DNA of 64,000 nt from Gracilibacillus kekensis (GTDB lineage: Bacteria; Bacillota; Bacilli; Bacillales; Amphibacillaceae). Position numbers and translations under genes: made by a program. Under the pieces are notes generated by a model, which saw only the letters and a program-made list of their open reading frames with translations, made no database searches and was not told the DNA's origin. This document shows, one piece after another, positions 34,690 through 43,454 of this stretch. The stretch spans positions 434,001-498,000 of the forward strand of contig NZ_FRCZ01000001.1 of assembly GCF_900143085.1 (NCBI RefSeq). The letters run 5' to 3'. Numbering within the stretch: the stretch's first letter is position 1; every line of letters starts with the position of its first letter.

Positions 34690-35682
34690 TTACGTTCTTC
34701 TTTTTGTATAAGTGGAAATACTATTTAAAAAAGAAATTAGTAACAATAATACAAAAGTAAACAACAAACAATACCATGGTCCGATTATCTTTGTGCCTAA
34801 CACATTGTCTAAAGAAAATATAAATATATTACTCATGACTAAATAAAATAGAGCATTCTTTCCCATACCTTTCAGCAAAGCTAATTCATACTTCTGCTTT
34901 TTTACGAATTTGCTTATCAAATAGTAGATATATAAACAAAAAGTCGATCCCACTATCCAGTAAATAGAGGGTGGAAATCGCATGGGAAGCTGACCTTCAT
35001 TCCGGATCAGATATAAAGTGAATACAGCTGTACCAACAATAGAACCAATTACATACTTCCATTTGAAAATGATTCGATACTTAGCAAAATAGATACCTAT
35101 TAAATAGAAAGGCAGATATTGAATAACCGGAAAAGTAGGAAATAACTCTGTCCCAATTAATAAGCCCAGATAAGGTGAATCAATCATGCTGTAATTGATA
35201 AACGTACTGAATAATAACGTGAAAGTAACTAACCAGAACAGTATTTTTCTCACCTTTAGCCAATTGATGATCGGAAAAAGAATGAGTCCCATTAACATAA
35301 TCAATGAAAAGGATAACAGAAATTCTGACCATCCAGGTATTTCTTGTATTAATAGAACGGGTACAATCGTGTTACTATCTAGTGGCATGCTATTCACGTA
35401 AATTTGATAAGCAAGCCCTGAGATATAAAAAGTGACCAAAGTTTTCAGACTGGTAACTAGCATTCTCATATAAACATCACTAAATCTTTTCCGATAGTAG
35501 GCCAATTCATTCACATATCCAAAACAAAATATGAAACCGGAAAATGTAATTAAATTAAATAATTCAATACTAAATATAGTAGTAGGGTAAATATCTACAT
35601 CACTAAAAAATTGCATAATATGTGTGTAGACCATTCCAATAACTAATAACCCTTTCATATAATCCATGGCATCGTCTCTCAA
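34690..35682 (-). CDS. Acyltransferase-3-like membrane protein
   Basis: The TTG start 35682 has AAGGGGG seven bases upstream; reading further up would enter the GH2 terminator. The 330-residue protein has about ten membrane helices. It begins 'RDDAMDYMKGLLVIGMVYTHIMQFF', like the acyltransferase-3 (OafA/EpsF-type) start with a helix-1 His. These proteins move acyl groups onto extracellular sugars or polymers. It follows the GH2/ABC operon but after a terminator, so it may be read through or have its own promoter. Substrate is unknown. Confidence 0.72.
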   Translation of the reverse strand: MRDDAMDYMKGLLVIGMVYTHIMQFFSDVDIYPTTIFSIELFNLITFSGFIFCFGYVNELAYYRKRFSDVYMRMLVTSLKTLVTFYISGLAYQIYVNSMPLDSNTIVPVLLIQEIPGWSEFLLSFSLIMLMGLILFPIINWLKVRKILFWLVTFTLLFSTFINYSMIDSPYLGLLIGTELFPTFPVIQYLPFYLIGIYFAKYRIIFKWKYVIGSIVGTAVFTLYLIRNEGQLPMRFPPSIYWIVGSTFCLYIYYLISKFVKKQKYELALLKGMGKNALFYLVMSNIFIFSLDNVLGTKIIGPWYCLLFTFVLLLLISFLNSISTYTKRRT

Positions 35683-35703
35683 ACACTTACCCCCTTCTCT
35701 AGA

Positions 35704-35737
35704 GAAAAAGGATTGTTCATAAACTGCTGAACAACCC
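35704..35737 (-). terminator. Terminator of the GH2 operon
   Basis: On the minus strand GGTTGTTCA pairs with TGAACAATCC (one bulge), followed by TTTTTCTC. It lies 13 bases after the GH2 stop and overlaps the ribosome-site region of the acyltransferase gene. Confidence 0.8.
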
Positions 35738-35749
35738 TTCATATCTTCT

Positions 35750-37525
35750 CTATTTATCTACATTCGCATCATTTACTTCTTTAATTTTCTCCATCGCTAT
35801 TTTCGGTGTGCGATCTTCATTTAGTAGTCCGTTAATTTCTTGTTGTACGTCTGTTGTCTGTGTATAGCAATAGCCACTAATATATGGAATGCTTTTGATT
35901 GCGTCTGTGATCTCTTTATATCTGTCCAAAAATTCTTTTTCTGATGCCACTTGGTTTCCATAGCCCCAGCCACTTTCATCTTTGAACGCAATACCGCCAT
36001 ATTCCGTTAGGATGACAGGTTGACCTTGATACTCATATCCTTCTGCAAAGGCATATTTTTGATGATTGTGTGGAATCTTATTGCCAAGAATATTGTCTTT
36101 CTCTTTATAACGATCGTAGAATACTTTACCTACTTCTTCATAATCGTGAAGGGCAATAATATCTGAGATCGTGTGCTCCCAACCATCATTTACGATTACC
36201 GGTCTCTCGTTATCCAACGATTTACTTAGATAATAAATTGCTTCGGTAAATGCTTGTTGTTTTTTATTTGTTAAAATATTTGGAACACCCCATGATTCGT
36301 TAAATGGCACCCAAGTTATAATAGATGGATGATTATAGTTTTGTTGCATGATTTCAAGCCATTCTTTCGTGAAATTCTCCACCGCTTCATCTGAAAACTC
36401 ATAGGTTGCTGCCATTTCAGACCATACTAATAAACCTTTTTTGTCACACCAGTATAGAAAACGTTCATCTTCAATTTTTTGATGCTTTCTCACGCCATTG
36501 AAGCCCATTGCCATTGTTTTATCAATATCTTCTAGGATTGCTTCATCAGATGGAGGGGTCAGCATCGTATCTGGCCAATACCCTTGATCCAACAACAACT
36601 TCTGATAAATCGGACGATTATTGAGAAGCACTTGCCCATTCTTAATCGATACTTTTCTCATTCCGAAATAGGATGTCACCTTGTCTATTACTTCATTGTT
36701 TTTGAGCAAAGTAAATTCCACATCATATAAATTCGGATGTTCTGAAGTCCAGTGCATCACTTTCCATTCATGTATTTCTGATAATAAGTCCACTTCATAA
36801 GTGGCATTGGATCGATTAGGGTTTAAAGATACTTTTTTCACTACTTGACTATTAAATGAAATGGTCGTATCAATTCGCCATGAATCATCTACTTCGCCGT
36901 TTAATTTATATTCAAAAACTACAGAACTCGTATCAATATTAGGAGTGATTTTCACGTTATCGATACGTTCTTTATTGACAAACTCTAACCAAACTGTTTG
37001 CCAAATCCCAGTATTTTGCACATACCAGCAACCGAAATTCTCATCAATCCAACGTTGTTTCCCCCTTGGCTGGTAACAGCTGTTACTATCTTCTACCTTT
37101 ACCACTAACTCATTTGATTTTGTTTCCACTACTGCATTTGTAATATCGAAGGAAAATGCTGCATTTCCACCTATGTGTTCTCCAATAAAGGTACCATTCA
37201 CCCAGACTTTTGTTTTGTAATCAGAAGCCTGGAATCTTAAAATAACATTCTTTCCTACTTCTTTTTCTGGAATGTCAAAATCTCGTTTATACCAAATATA
37301 AGGATGGAATTTTTCTTCCCCAATTCCGCTCGCTTTTGTTTCATAAGTGAAAGGAACGTTAATATCAGTAGTAAAAGAAGGATTCGCAAACCATTTAGCT
37401 TTTTCTCCTTCATTGTTGTCATCAAATGAAAATTTCCATGTTCCGTTTAAGTTTTGCCAAGATTCACGGACATATTGTGGTCTTGGGTATTCTGTTCGTT
37501 GATAAGTTGAATTTTTTGTTGTCAT
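35750..37525 (-). CDS. GH2 family glycosidase (beta-galactosidase/glucuronidase-like)
   Basis: The 591-residue enzyme has the GH2 jelly-roll sugar-binding domain ('YPRPQYVRESWQNLNGTWKF', 'VWVNGTFIGEHIGG'), an immunoglobulin-like domain, and a TIM barrel. 'WVPFNESWG' near residue 408 gives the acid/base Glu and 'VILTEYGG' near 505 gives the nucleophile Glu. It is shorter than LacZ and like the compact GH2 enzymes. No signal peptide is present, so it works on imported oligosaccharides. Sugar specificity (galactoside, glucuronide or arabinoside) cannot be decided. AAAAGGAG precedes ATG 37525. Confidence 0.9.
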   Translation of the reverse strand: MTTKNSTYQRTEYPRPQYVRESWQNLNGTWKFSFDDNNEGEKAKWFANPSFTTDINVPFTYETKASGIGEEKFHPYIWYKRDFDIPEKEVGKNVILRFQASDYKTKVWVNGTFIGEHIGGNAAFSFDITNAVVETKSNELVVKVEDSNSCYQPRGKQRWIDENFGCWYVQNTGIWQTVWLEFVNKERIDNVKITPNIDTSSVVFEYKLNGEVDDSWRIDTTISFNSQVVKKVSLNPNRSNATYEVDLLSEIHEWKVMHWTSEHPNLYDVEFTLLKNNEVIDKVTSYFGMRKVSIKNGQVLLNNRPIYQKLLLDQGYWPDTMLTPPSDEAILEDIDKTMAMGFNGVRKHQKIEDERFLYWCDKKGLLVWSEMAATYEFSDEAVENFTKEWLEIMQQNYNHPSIITWVPFNESWGVPNILTNKKQQAFTEAIYYLSKSLDNERPVIVNDGWEHTISDIIALHDYEEVGKVFYDRYKEKDNILGNKIPHNHQKYAFAEGYEYQGQPVILTEYGGIAFKDESGWGYGNQVASEKEFLDRYKEITDAIKSIPYISGYCYTQTTDVQQEINGLLNEDRTPKIAMEKIKEVNDANVDK

Positions 37526-37542
37526 TTTCTATTCTCCTTTTG

Positions 37543-38394
37543 TTATCCTTTAATTCCTGTAAAACTAATACCTTTTACAATTTGTTTTTCAAATATTAAA
37601 AAGGCTACGATTACAGGTATTGATGCTATGGCATTAGCTGTCATCGGTTGAACATATGCCTGTGAATATGTCGAATTGAAAACTGGTAAACCAACAGGCA
37701 ATGTATACAATGTTTCTGATAGTATTGATAAATATGGCCACAAGAAATTATTCCAGGAACCAATAAAAGTGAAGATACCGATAGCCGCCATTGCTGGTTT
37801 TGCCAATGGTAAGACTATCTTATAAAATAATTTAAGATAGGAGCAGCCATCCATAATCGCACTTTCAATCACTTCCCGTGGTACGCCGTCGAAAAAACTT
37901 TTCAAGATAATAACACCTAAAGGTGAGGCAATCATCGGCAATATAAGCCCTGCATAACTATCAATCATGTTAAGACTTTTGACAATTTCATATAATGGAA
38001 TAATTGTTGCCTCACCAGGAATCATTAATCCTAGTAAGAAAAAGATAAAAATCGTATTTTTAAAGCGGAATTTCATTTGTGATATAGCAAATGCAGCTAA
38101 TGATGTGATCACAAGTGTAAGAATCGTTGTGATTACAGCTACAATTAAACTGTTCCAAAGCCATCGTAAAATCAAACTGTTCATGATTAAATCGACATAA
38201 TTGGAGAATGTATATGGAGGTGTAAACCATTCAACAGGATTGGTAGTCATAAATCCATCCGGTTTAACGGAGACAAACATCATCCAGATGATCGGAAATA
38301 TAAATATTATTGAAATGGTAATACCGACAGTTAATTTTACACTTCGAAAAGGATCACGGTTTTTTTCCAGAATCTTCAAGCTGTTTTTATTCAT
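37543..38394 (-). CDS. CUT1 ABC sugar permease (MalG type), GH2 operon
   Basis: The 283-residue protein has six helices and the EAA loop 'VIESAIMDGCSYLKLFYKIVLPLAKPAMA'. The start 'VGITISIIFIFPIIWMMFVSVKP' is that of the LacG/MalG class. GGAGGGG precedes ATG 38394, which sits directly after the stop of the upstream permease. It pairs with the 38395-39276 product as the importer channel. Confidence 0.93.
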   Translation of the reverse strand: MNKNSLKILEKNRDPFRSVKLTVGITISIIFIFPIIWMMFVSVKPDGFMTTNPVEWFTPPYTFSNYVDLIMNSLILRWLWNSLIVAVITTILTLVITSLAAFAISQMKFRFKNTIFIFFLLGLMIPGEATIIPLYEIVKSLNMIDSYAGLILPMIASPLGVIILKSFFDGVPREVIESAIMDGCSYLKLFYKIVLPLAKPAMAAIGIFTFIGSWNNFLWPYLSILSETLYTLPVGLPVFNSTYSQAYVQPMTANAIASIPVIVAFLIFEKQIVKGISFTGIKG

Positions 38395-39276
38395 TTATTT
38401 CCCCTCCGATCGTTGACTTCGAAGCTGAATAATGGAAAGAACTAACAGGATAAAGAATAATGCATAGGACATCGTCGCAGCATATCCCAGATTATTTTTA
38501 GTGAATCCGACTTCATAAATGTACTGGATTAACGGACGAGTAGCCCCACCAGGTCCACCACCCGTAATTAATAGAATTTGGGCAAACACTTTGTAGGATG
38601 CTAGAATTTGCAACAATAAAATGACTCGCCCGATTGGTATTAATTGTGGAAGCGTAATATATCGGAATTGCTCCCATCTCGTTGCTCCGTCTATTTCACT
38701 TGCTTCATAAAGTGATTCAGGAATATCCTGTAGACCTGCAAGAAACAACACCATATTAAAACCAACAGTCCACCATAACGTAACGACTACAATTGTTACC
38801 CACGCTAATGTTTTATCAGCCATCCAAAATGGTTCAGCATTAATTCCTACTAATTGCAATACGGTATTCACCAAGCCATTATACGGTTGTAGCATAAAGA
38901 TAGCTAAGAATGAAATAACGGCTACCGATAGGATACTTGGAAGAAAAAAAGATCCTCGGAAAAAAGTTTGTAATTTTGTATTTAAATTAGCTAATAATGC
39001 TAAAACCAAGGCTAATGCAACCATTGTGGGTGTTGTAAGAATTACAAACAACGTAGTATTCCATAAACTATCCCAAAAGAACTCGTCTTGAAACATTTCG
39101 GTATAATTCTCTAATCCAACAAATTCTAACTTCCTCACTAAATTCCACTCATATAAACTCATTTCCAACCCTTTAAAGATTGGGAAGATGGTAAAAATCA
39201 GATATGCAATAAAAAAAGGCAACAGAAATGGTAGAGCTCTTAAATCTTGCATCCATGCTTTCTTCTTCGAGTTCAT
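38395..39276 (-). CDS. CUT1 ABC sugar permease (MalF type), GH2 operon
   Basis: ATG 39276 (second in-frame start) has AAGGAG seven bases upstream. The 293-residue protein has six helices ('FIAYLIFTIFPIFKGLEMSLYEW' first) and the EAA loop 'LYEASEIDGATRWEQFRYITLPQLIPI'. It forms the membrane channel with its neighbour and should import the oligosaccharide processed by GH2. Confidence 0.93.
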   Translation of the reverse strand: MNSKKKAWMQDLRALPFLLPFFIAYLIFTIFPIFKGLEMSLYEWNLVRKLEFVGLENYTEMFQDEFFWDSLWNTTLFVILTTPTMVALALVLALLANLNTKLQTFFRGSFFLPSILSVAVISFLAIFMLQPYNGLVNTVLQLVGINAEPFWMADKTLAWVTIVVVTLWWTVGFNMVLFLAGLQDIPESLYEASEIDGATRWEQFRYITLPQLIPIGRVILLLQILASYKVFAQILLITGGGPGGATRPLIQYIYEVGFTKNNLGYAATMSYALFFILLVLSIIQLRSQRSEGK

Positions 39277-39308
39277 CACAAGTCTCCTTTCTATTGGGGA
39301 GGTTTAGA

Positions 39309-39343
39309 AGTGGACGTCTATTTCACGCCTATAGACATCCACT
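39309..39343 (-). other. Intercistronic hairpin after the GH2-operon binding-protein gene
   Basis: AGTGGACGTCTAT and ATAGACATCCACT form a 13-bp stem with one mismatch and a nine-base loop, just after the binding-protein stop. It lacks a T run, so it is more likely an mRNA-stabilising or processing stem than a terminator. Confidence 0.6.
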
Positions 39344-39350
39344 ACTTTGT

Positions 39351-40649
39351 TTATTCAATTAAATCTGTAATTTCAGATTCTATAGAAGAAAAAGCTTCTT
39401 CTACCTCGACCTCTCCTGCCCAAATCGAATCAAGATTTCTTGTAATAATTTCTTCAATACCACGTGCATATACATTTCTGTCAACGAAATTAACATAATC
39501 GGCTACCTGTGCATACTCACTTCTATAAGGGAGTTCTTGGAATTCTTCAGATTCGACTACTGAATCCTTTGCCGGGATGTGTCCAGCTTCTGCCCACATC
39601 GCGCCATTGTCAGTAGCAAATTTCATGAATTCGACAGCTCCTTTTTGTACCTCGGCGTCTGCATCATCATAATATGGTAAGACCAAAGTATGAGAACTAG
39701 CCCACGCTGCCTTTTCGCCAAAAACATTAGGAATTGGCATTGGAGTGAAATCTAAATCTTCCGTTGTCTCCAGTAATCCAGTTGTCCATACGCCGGTAGT
39801 TGTTGTTGCTGCATTCCCAGATTGAAATTCAGAAACGAAATCTTGAATATTCAAAGGAACAATTTCATGCTCGTGATATAAACTTTTAACAAATTCTGCT
39901 GCTTTTATTGCTTTGTCTAAATCTATGTCATATGTTGGATTTTCAAGGTCACCTTCAGTTAAGATATGCTCTCCACCAAGTTGGGAATACATCCCCCACC
40001 ATAGCCAATAGGGGTCTCCACCTGTTGATGAAAAGGTAAAAGGTATGATTTCATCCGGAAGATTTTCATCTAACGTTTTGAAAAATTCTATATATCCTTC
40101 AGGAGATTCTTCCATTTGAATCGTACCATCATCATTCATTAGTCCAGCTTCATCAACTAATTCATTGTTTACATACATAATTTGGGCATGTGTATCAATA
40201 GGAATAGCAAAATGCTGATCGTCATAAACCGTTGCATCTAAAATATTCTGATTAAATTCATCCCAATTCACACCGACTTCAGAGGCAATATCTGTCATAT
40301 CAACAACTAATCCTTGATTAACAAGCTCTGGTAATACATGCGAGTGCGAAATTGCTAAATCGGGACCTTGCCCTGAACCGATACTTGTTAAAAGCTTGGT
40401 ATAATACTCATCAAATTCCTGCATCACATTATTTATATAATAATCATCTTGACTTTCGTTAAAGTCATCTACTATTTCCTGCATGAATTCAGCATCTCCA
40501 CCACCGAATAAGTTCCACATTGTTACCTCAGTAGTACCTTCTGGCAAGTCAACATCTGACGCAACTTCTTCATCTGACCCACCTGATCCTGAACAAGCTG
40601 CTAATACTAATAGTAATGACAATAAAGACAAAAACAACGATTTTTTCAT
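39351..40649 (-). CDS. ABC sugar-binding lipoprotein, GH2 operon
   Basis: ATG 40649 is preferred by ribosome-site spacing; ATG 40652 is equally in frame. A lipoprotein signal with LVLAAC is followed by a Ser/Gly linker and a family-1 solute-binding fold ('TTEVTMWNLFGGGDAEFMQEIVDDFN', 'LLTSIGSGQGPDLAISHSHVLPELV'). It is the first gene of the GH2 importer operon. Upstream are a perfect sigma-A promoter overlapped by a cre box and three copies of a GTAACT-core motif. Confidence 0.93.
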   Translation of the reverse strand: MKKSLFLSLLSLLLVLAACSGSGGSDEEVASDVDLPEGTTEVTMWNLFGGGDAEFMQEIVDDFNESQDDYYINNVMQEFDEYYTKLLTSIGSGQGPDLAISHSHVLPELVNQGLVVDMTDIASEVGVNWDEFNQNILDATVYDDQHFAIPIDTHAQIMYVNNELVDEAGLMNDDGTIQMEESPEGYIEFFKTLDENLPDEIIPFTFSSTGGDPYWLWWGMYSQLGGEHILTEGDLENPTYDIDLDKAIKAAEFVKSLYHEHEIVPLNIQDFVSEFQSGNAATTTTGVWTTGLLETTEDLDFTPMPIPNVFGEKAAWASSHTLVLPYYDDADAEVQKGAVEFMKFATDNGAMWAEAGHIPAKDSVVESEEFQELPYRSEYAQVADYVNFVDRNVYARGIEEIITRNLDSIWAGEVEVEEAFSSIESEITDLIE

Positions 40650-40731
40650 CATGACTCCTCCTCTTTAAAATAAACTAACTTTAGTTACAATAATTTTGTT
40701 TTGAATTAAAATTTTCGTAACTTTAGACAGA

Positions 40732-40746
40732 AGTATACGCTTTCAT
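40732..40746 (-). promoter_or_regulatory. cre box overlapping the GH2-operon -10
   Basis: ATGAAAGCGTATACT fits the CcpA consensus WTGNAANCGNWNNCW fully and covers the -10 hexamer. CcpA bound here would block RNA polymerase, giving glucose repression. Confidence 0.8.
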
Positions 40747-40760
40747 TTAGTTTTTGTCAA
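40732..40760 (-). promoter_or_regulatory. Sigma-A promoter of the GH2/ABC operon
   Basis: TTGACA (40760-40755) and TATACT (40737-40732) are separated by exactly 17 bases on the minus strand, about 80 bases above the binding-protein gene. This is close to ideal, so control is likely by repression. Confidence 0.9.
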
Positions 40761-40830
40761 CGAACATTCTTAAAAATATGATTTTAATACAAAAATATTG
40801 TAACTATAGTAGTGGTTGTTTTTACAAAAA

Positions 40831-40873
40831 ACAAAAAAACTGACCAATAAGAATAAATCTTCTTATTGGTCAG
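40831..40873 (-). terminator. Terminator of the ArsR-type regulator gene
   Basis: On the minus strand CTGACCAATAAGA pairs perfectly with TCTTATTGGTCAG, followed by TTTTTTTG. It lies nine bases after the regulator stop. Confidence 0.93.
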
Positions 40874-40881
40874 CTAGATAT

Positions 40882-41805
40882 TTAGTAATAGTCTATTTTT
40901 AACTTAATACCTTGAGGATAATCACCGAATTTTTCTCCAAAAATATTCATGCCACCCTTATGAACCGCATCGTTTTTAATCCCTACTCTAAACTTCACGA
41001 AATTATTATCCAACAAATTCAAATCTTGTGTTGTCACATTCGAAAGGTTGATATCATCTAGCATCGTCTTTTCATTTGTAACTTTCCAAGTTTTTAAAAT
41101 TCCGTATTGCGTGCTCGTTGAATCTGCCCAATATTTTGGATTGAGTTCACCAGGACGATCTCCAAAGTCACCAGGACTCGTCCATGTCCCAACATCAATG
41201 TCATTTATCCAAACAGTAATGTCAGAAGGCCACTCGTGATCATGGTTTGGTGCTTCCGAACAAATTTCCAATGAAAACTGAATACTCTTAATCTTTGCGT
41301 TGGCTTTTAAAATGATTGGAAATTTATACTCTAAGAAACCCTTTCTAGTCCATATAATCTGAGCATCACTTTTTACTGGATTATAGAAATGAACCGGCTC
41401 ATCCTCTGGGACTAAAAACTTATCCTGATTAGCCATTCCGCAAGTTGGAGCTACTTCAAATTCGGAATATTGACCAATAGGCATCTCTAGTTCATAATTT
41501 TCAATCTCATCTATTTTTTTCTTTTTTTGATTTAGAGCAATATGTACATCATCGAAATTTCTAGTACAAACTTTCATCGCACCTCTTTTGGCAGGTCTTA
41601 ATTCTGTATGAATCAGAGAGGCTTCCTCAAGAATTTTTACATGCGAGGCAGCTGTTGAGACTGGTATTTCCAATTCATCTGCTAACTGATGCACATTTAA
41701 ATTACCTGTATTTAGTAGATCAATAATTTGTAATCTAACTTTAGAAGAAAGCGCACGAGTTACGCTACTTAACTGCTCCATGTTATTTATAGAAAGCTCT
41801 AACAT
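40882..41805 (-). CDS. ArsR-type transcriptional regulator with large C-terminal domain
   Basis: Residues about 10-80 form a winged helix-turn-helix ('SSVTRALSSKVRLQIIDLL', 'NVHQLADELEIPVSTAASHVKILEEASLI') of the ArsR class. After a linker, residues about 110-307 form a beta-rich domain with 'PIILKANAKIKSIQFSLEICSEAPNHDHEWPSDITVWINDIDVGTW', which looks like a jelly-roll or carbohydrate-binding fold. No metal-binding CxC motif is seen, so it probably senses a sugar. It lies upstream of and co-directional with the GH2 importer operon, after its own terminator. AAGGTGG precedes ATG 41805. Confidence 0.82.
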   Translation of the reverse strand: MLELSINNMEQLSSVTRALSSKVRLQIIDLLNTGNLNVHQLADELEIPVSTAASHVKILEEASLIHTELRPAKRGAMKVCTRNFDDVHIALNQKKKKIDEIENYELEMPIGQYSEFEVAPTCGMANQDKFLVPEDEPVHFYNPVKSDAQIIWTRKGFLEYKFPIILKANAKIKSIQFSLEICSEAPNHDHEWPSDITVWINDIDVGTWTSPGDFGDRPGELNPKYWADSTSTQYGILKTWKVTNEKTMLDDINLSNVTTQDLNLLDNNFVKFRVGIKNDAVHKGGMNIFGEKFGDYPQGIKLKIDYY

Positions 41806-42073
41806 TCTTAATCCACCTTTTTAAAATTTATGTATGTAATTAAATATTTTATACCATTAATAAGTATATTACAACTTTTCTGTATTGAATAGATATAAAT
41901 TATTAAAACTAATACACTCAAGAGGTGGTATGAAGTATGCATTTCCTCTTTTCCTCGTATTCATACTCTACTAAAAAGAAACGAAATACAAGATAAGTTA
42001 CCAGAGTGAGAAGAGTTTAAGGAACAATGTTTTTTCTTTGTCCCATTCTTTTTAGTATCTACTGAAAGCTATC
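41806..42073. other. Non-coding region between ThuA and ArsR genes
   Basis: About 270 bases hold the upstream region of the regulator gene. A weak stem GGACAAAG...TTGTTCC near 42020-42040 may end the ThuA transcript. No open frame or clear promoter is supported. Confidence 0.45.
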
Positions 42074-42721
42074 TCAAGATATAACCTTTCTCACACAACT
42101 AATTAAAAGCTTTTGAACATAATCATTCATTAATCCTTCTTTTAAATGTGCTGGTATTAGACAAACAACATTACCTTTTCCAAATCGATGGTTCCAGCCA
42201 CCAATGGAGCTACCATCTACTGACTCTGTTATCAAAAATACATTTGTTCTTGTTTCATCGCATTCAACGAAGTAGTGTTCATCTAAGATCGAGAAACTTG
42301 ATCCTTTATCAACTAACTCAGAATTAGGTTTTGGATAATAGGTTACTTGTTGATGTTCCGGCGGATGGTATTTGAAATAACCATGGAGCATCGATGTATA
42401 ATTTTGAACATTATCATAACTGGCTAAACCTGAATGCCAAGCCAACCATCCTCCACCATTTTCTACATATCTTGCAATCACGGATGCTTCTTCTTCGTCC
42501 ATCCATGTTCTTACGGTTTCATCCTCAGGATTTATTCGATTCTCAGCAAACAATATAACTGCATCAGGGTTTCCTGCTACATTTTCTACAAGTTGATCAA
42601 CCGTGCTGTATTCTATTTCAATTGTCTCCTCCATCGATGTTATTGCTGATTCAAGTGCTTGTATTGCCCAATCTTTGCGATGATAATAATCACCCAATAC
42701 AGCTAGGATTTTCTTGGCCAT
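42074..42721 (-). CDS. ThuA-like protein
   Basis: The 215-residue soluble protein has the glutamine-amidotransferase-like ThuA pattern: 'KILAVLGDYYHRKDWAIQALESA', 'PDAVILFAENR', 'VENGGGWLAWHSGLASY' and a C-terminal 'GGWNHRFGKGNVVCLIPAH'. The usual catalytic triad of amidotransferases is not evident. ThuA proteins are tied to sugar (trehalose-type) use, with unclear biochemistry. It is a single gene upstream of the GH2 regulator, and its link to that operon is inference. AAAGGAG precedes ATG 42721. Confidence 0.85.
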   Translation of the reverse strand: MAKKILAVLGDYYHRKDWAIQALESAITSMEETIEIEYSTVDQLVENVAGNPDAVILFAENRINPEDETVRTWMDEEEASVIARYVENGGGWLAWHSGLASYDNVQNYTSMLHGYFKYHPPEHQQVTYYPKPNSELVDKGSSFSILDEHYFVECDETRTNVFLITESVDGSSIGGWNHRFGKGNVVCLIPAHLKEGLMNDYVQKLLISCVRKVIS

Positions 42722-42817
42722 TTTATCTCATCTCCTTTATTAAATCGCGCATTTTTTTCTAAAGCTTCATAAGTAAAGCGTTATCATTATATTTTACATA
42801 AGAAATAAACACAAAGC

Positions 42818-42843
42818 AAAAACCCCAACAAAATTGGGGTTTT
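42818..42843 (-). terminator. Terminator of the CwlJ-like gene
   Basis: AAAACCCCAA and TTGGGGTTTT form a 10-bp stem with a five-base loop and a T/G-rich tail on the minus strand. It lies five bases after the stop codon. Confidence 0.88.
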
Positions 42844-42847
42844 AGTT

Positions 42848-43288
42848 TTACCATCGATAGGCACTTTCACAGGTGTCCGGCTGTGGTTCATAATAGCAAT
42901 GTTGTTTATATTGTCCTGTAAATGGTTGGCCATACCAAGTAGGTGGACATTCACCATACGGATTAAAATACCACAAAGCATATTTAGAAGGATGCTGGCG
43001 CCAATACTTCAGCGTTTGTTCAGCTAATTTTTTTTCTACACCTCTTGCCCTATTATAAAAAACATTCCCTTTTTGTACTGCTTCAAAGGAATAGTTTCCA
43101 CCTTGAACTTGGTAGATCACATCTCGAATCGACCGTACATCCTCAAAGTCCAAGCAATCCGCCTTCGCACGATTCACAATCACATTACCAACCATCAACA
43201 TTCCAAGACGCCCCTCACCCTCAGCCTCCGCTCTCATCATCCTCGCCATCAAATTAACATCATTTGAAGTATACTTTACCCTTGCCAA
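42848..43288 (-). CDS. Cell wall hydrolase, CwlJ/SleB C-terminal type
   Basis: The TTG start 43288 has GGAGGTGA seven bases upstream. The 146-residue protein is a lone hydrolase_2 (SleB/CwlJ) domain: 'NLMARMMRAEAEGEGRLGMLMVGNVIVNRAK' with the catalytic Glu, then 'FYNRARGVEKKLAEQ' and 'ALWYFNPYGECPPTWYGQP'. CwlJ acts on spore cortex during germination. Codons 9-44 are unusual: 34 of 36 end in G or T, unlike neighbouring genes. REP element A sits directly upstream of its ribosome site. Confidence 0.92.
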   Translation of the reverse strand: MARVKYTSNDVNLMARMMRAEAEGEGRLGMLMVGNVIVNRAKADCLDFEDVRSIRDVIYQVQGGNYSFEAVQKGNVFYNRARGVEKKLAEQTLKYWRQHPSKYALWYFNPYGECPPTWYGQPFTGQYKQHCYYEPQPDTCESAYRW

Positions 43289-43305
43289 TTATTGATCACC
43301 TCCAG

Positions 43306-43334
43306 TGAAACAGGGGGACGGTTCTCCTGTTTCA
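43306..43334 (+). repeat. REP-like hairpin element, copy A (forward)
   Basis: TGAAACAGG and CCTGTTTCA enclose the core GGGACGGTTCT. Orientation is defined by GGGGACGGTT reading left to right. It lies two bases upstream of the ribosome site of the CwlJ-like gene, with the strand-biased flank on its left. Confidence 0.9.
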
Positions 43335-43454
43335 TTAAGCCTTATTTAGATAGTCATTTTTATCATATACAAAAGACTATTTTTTGTTCTCGTAACATTT
43401 TCTTAAAATATTTGTATAATAATGTGAGTTCATTTTATAGCAAGGGGTGTATGT

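Larger units (their letters stand above)
40679..40809. promoter_or_regulatory. Three GTAACT-core operator candidates around the GH2 promoter
   Basis: The 12-base motif T(T/C)GTAACTWWAG occurs at 40798-40809 and 40715-40726 on the plus strand and at 40690-40679 on the minus strand. The copies bracket the promoter on both sides. They may bind the ArsR-type regulator encoded just upstream. The assignment is inference. Confidence 0.5.

Noticed and set aside
42770-42790. AAAGCGTTATCA upstream of the ThuA gene as a cre box.
   Set aside because: It deviates from the conserved TG-AA positions in both orientations.
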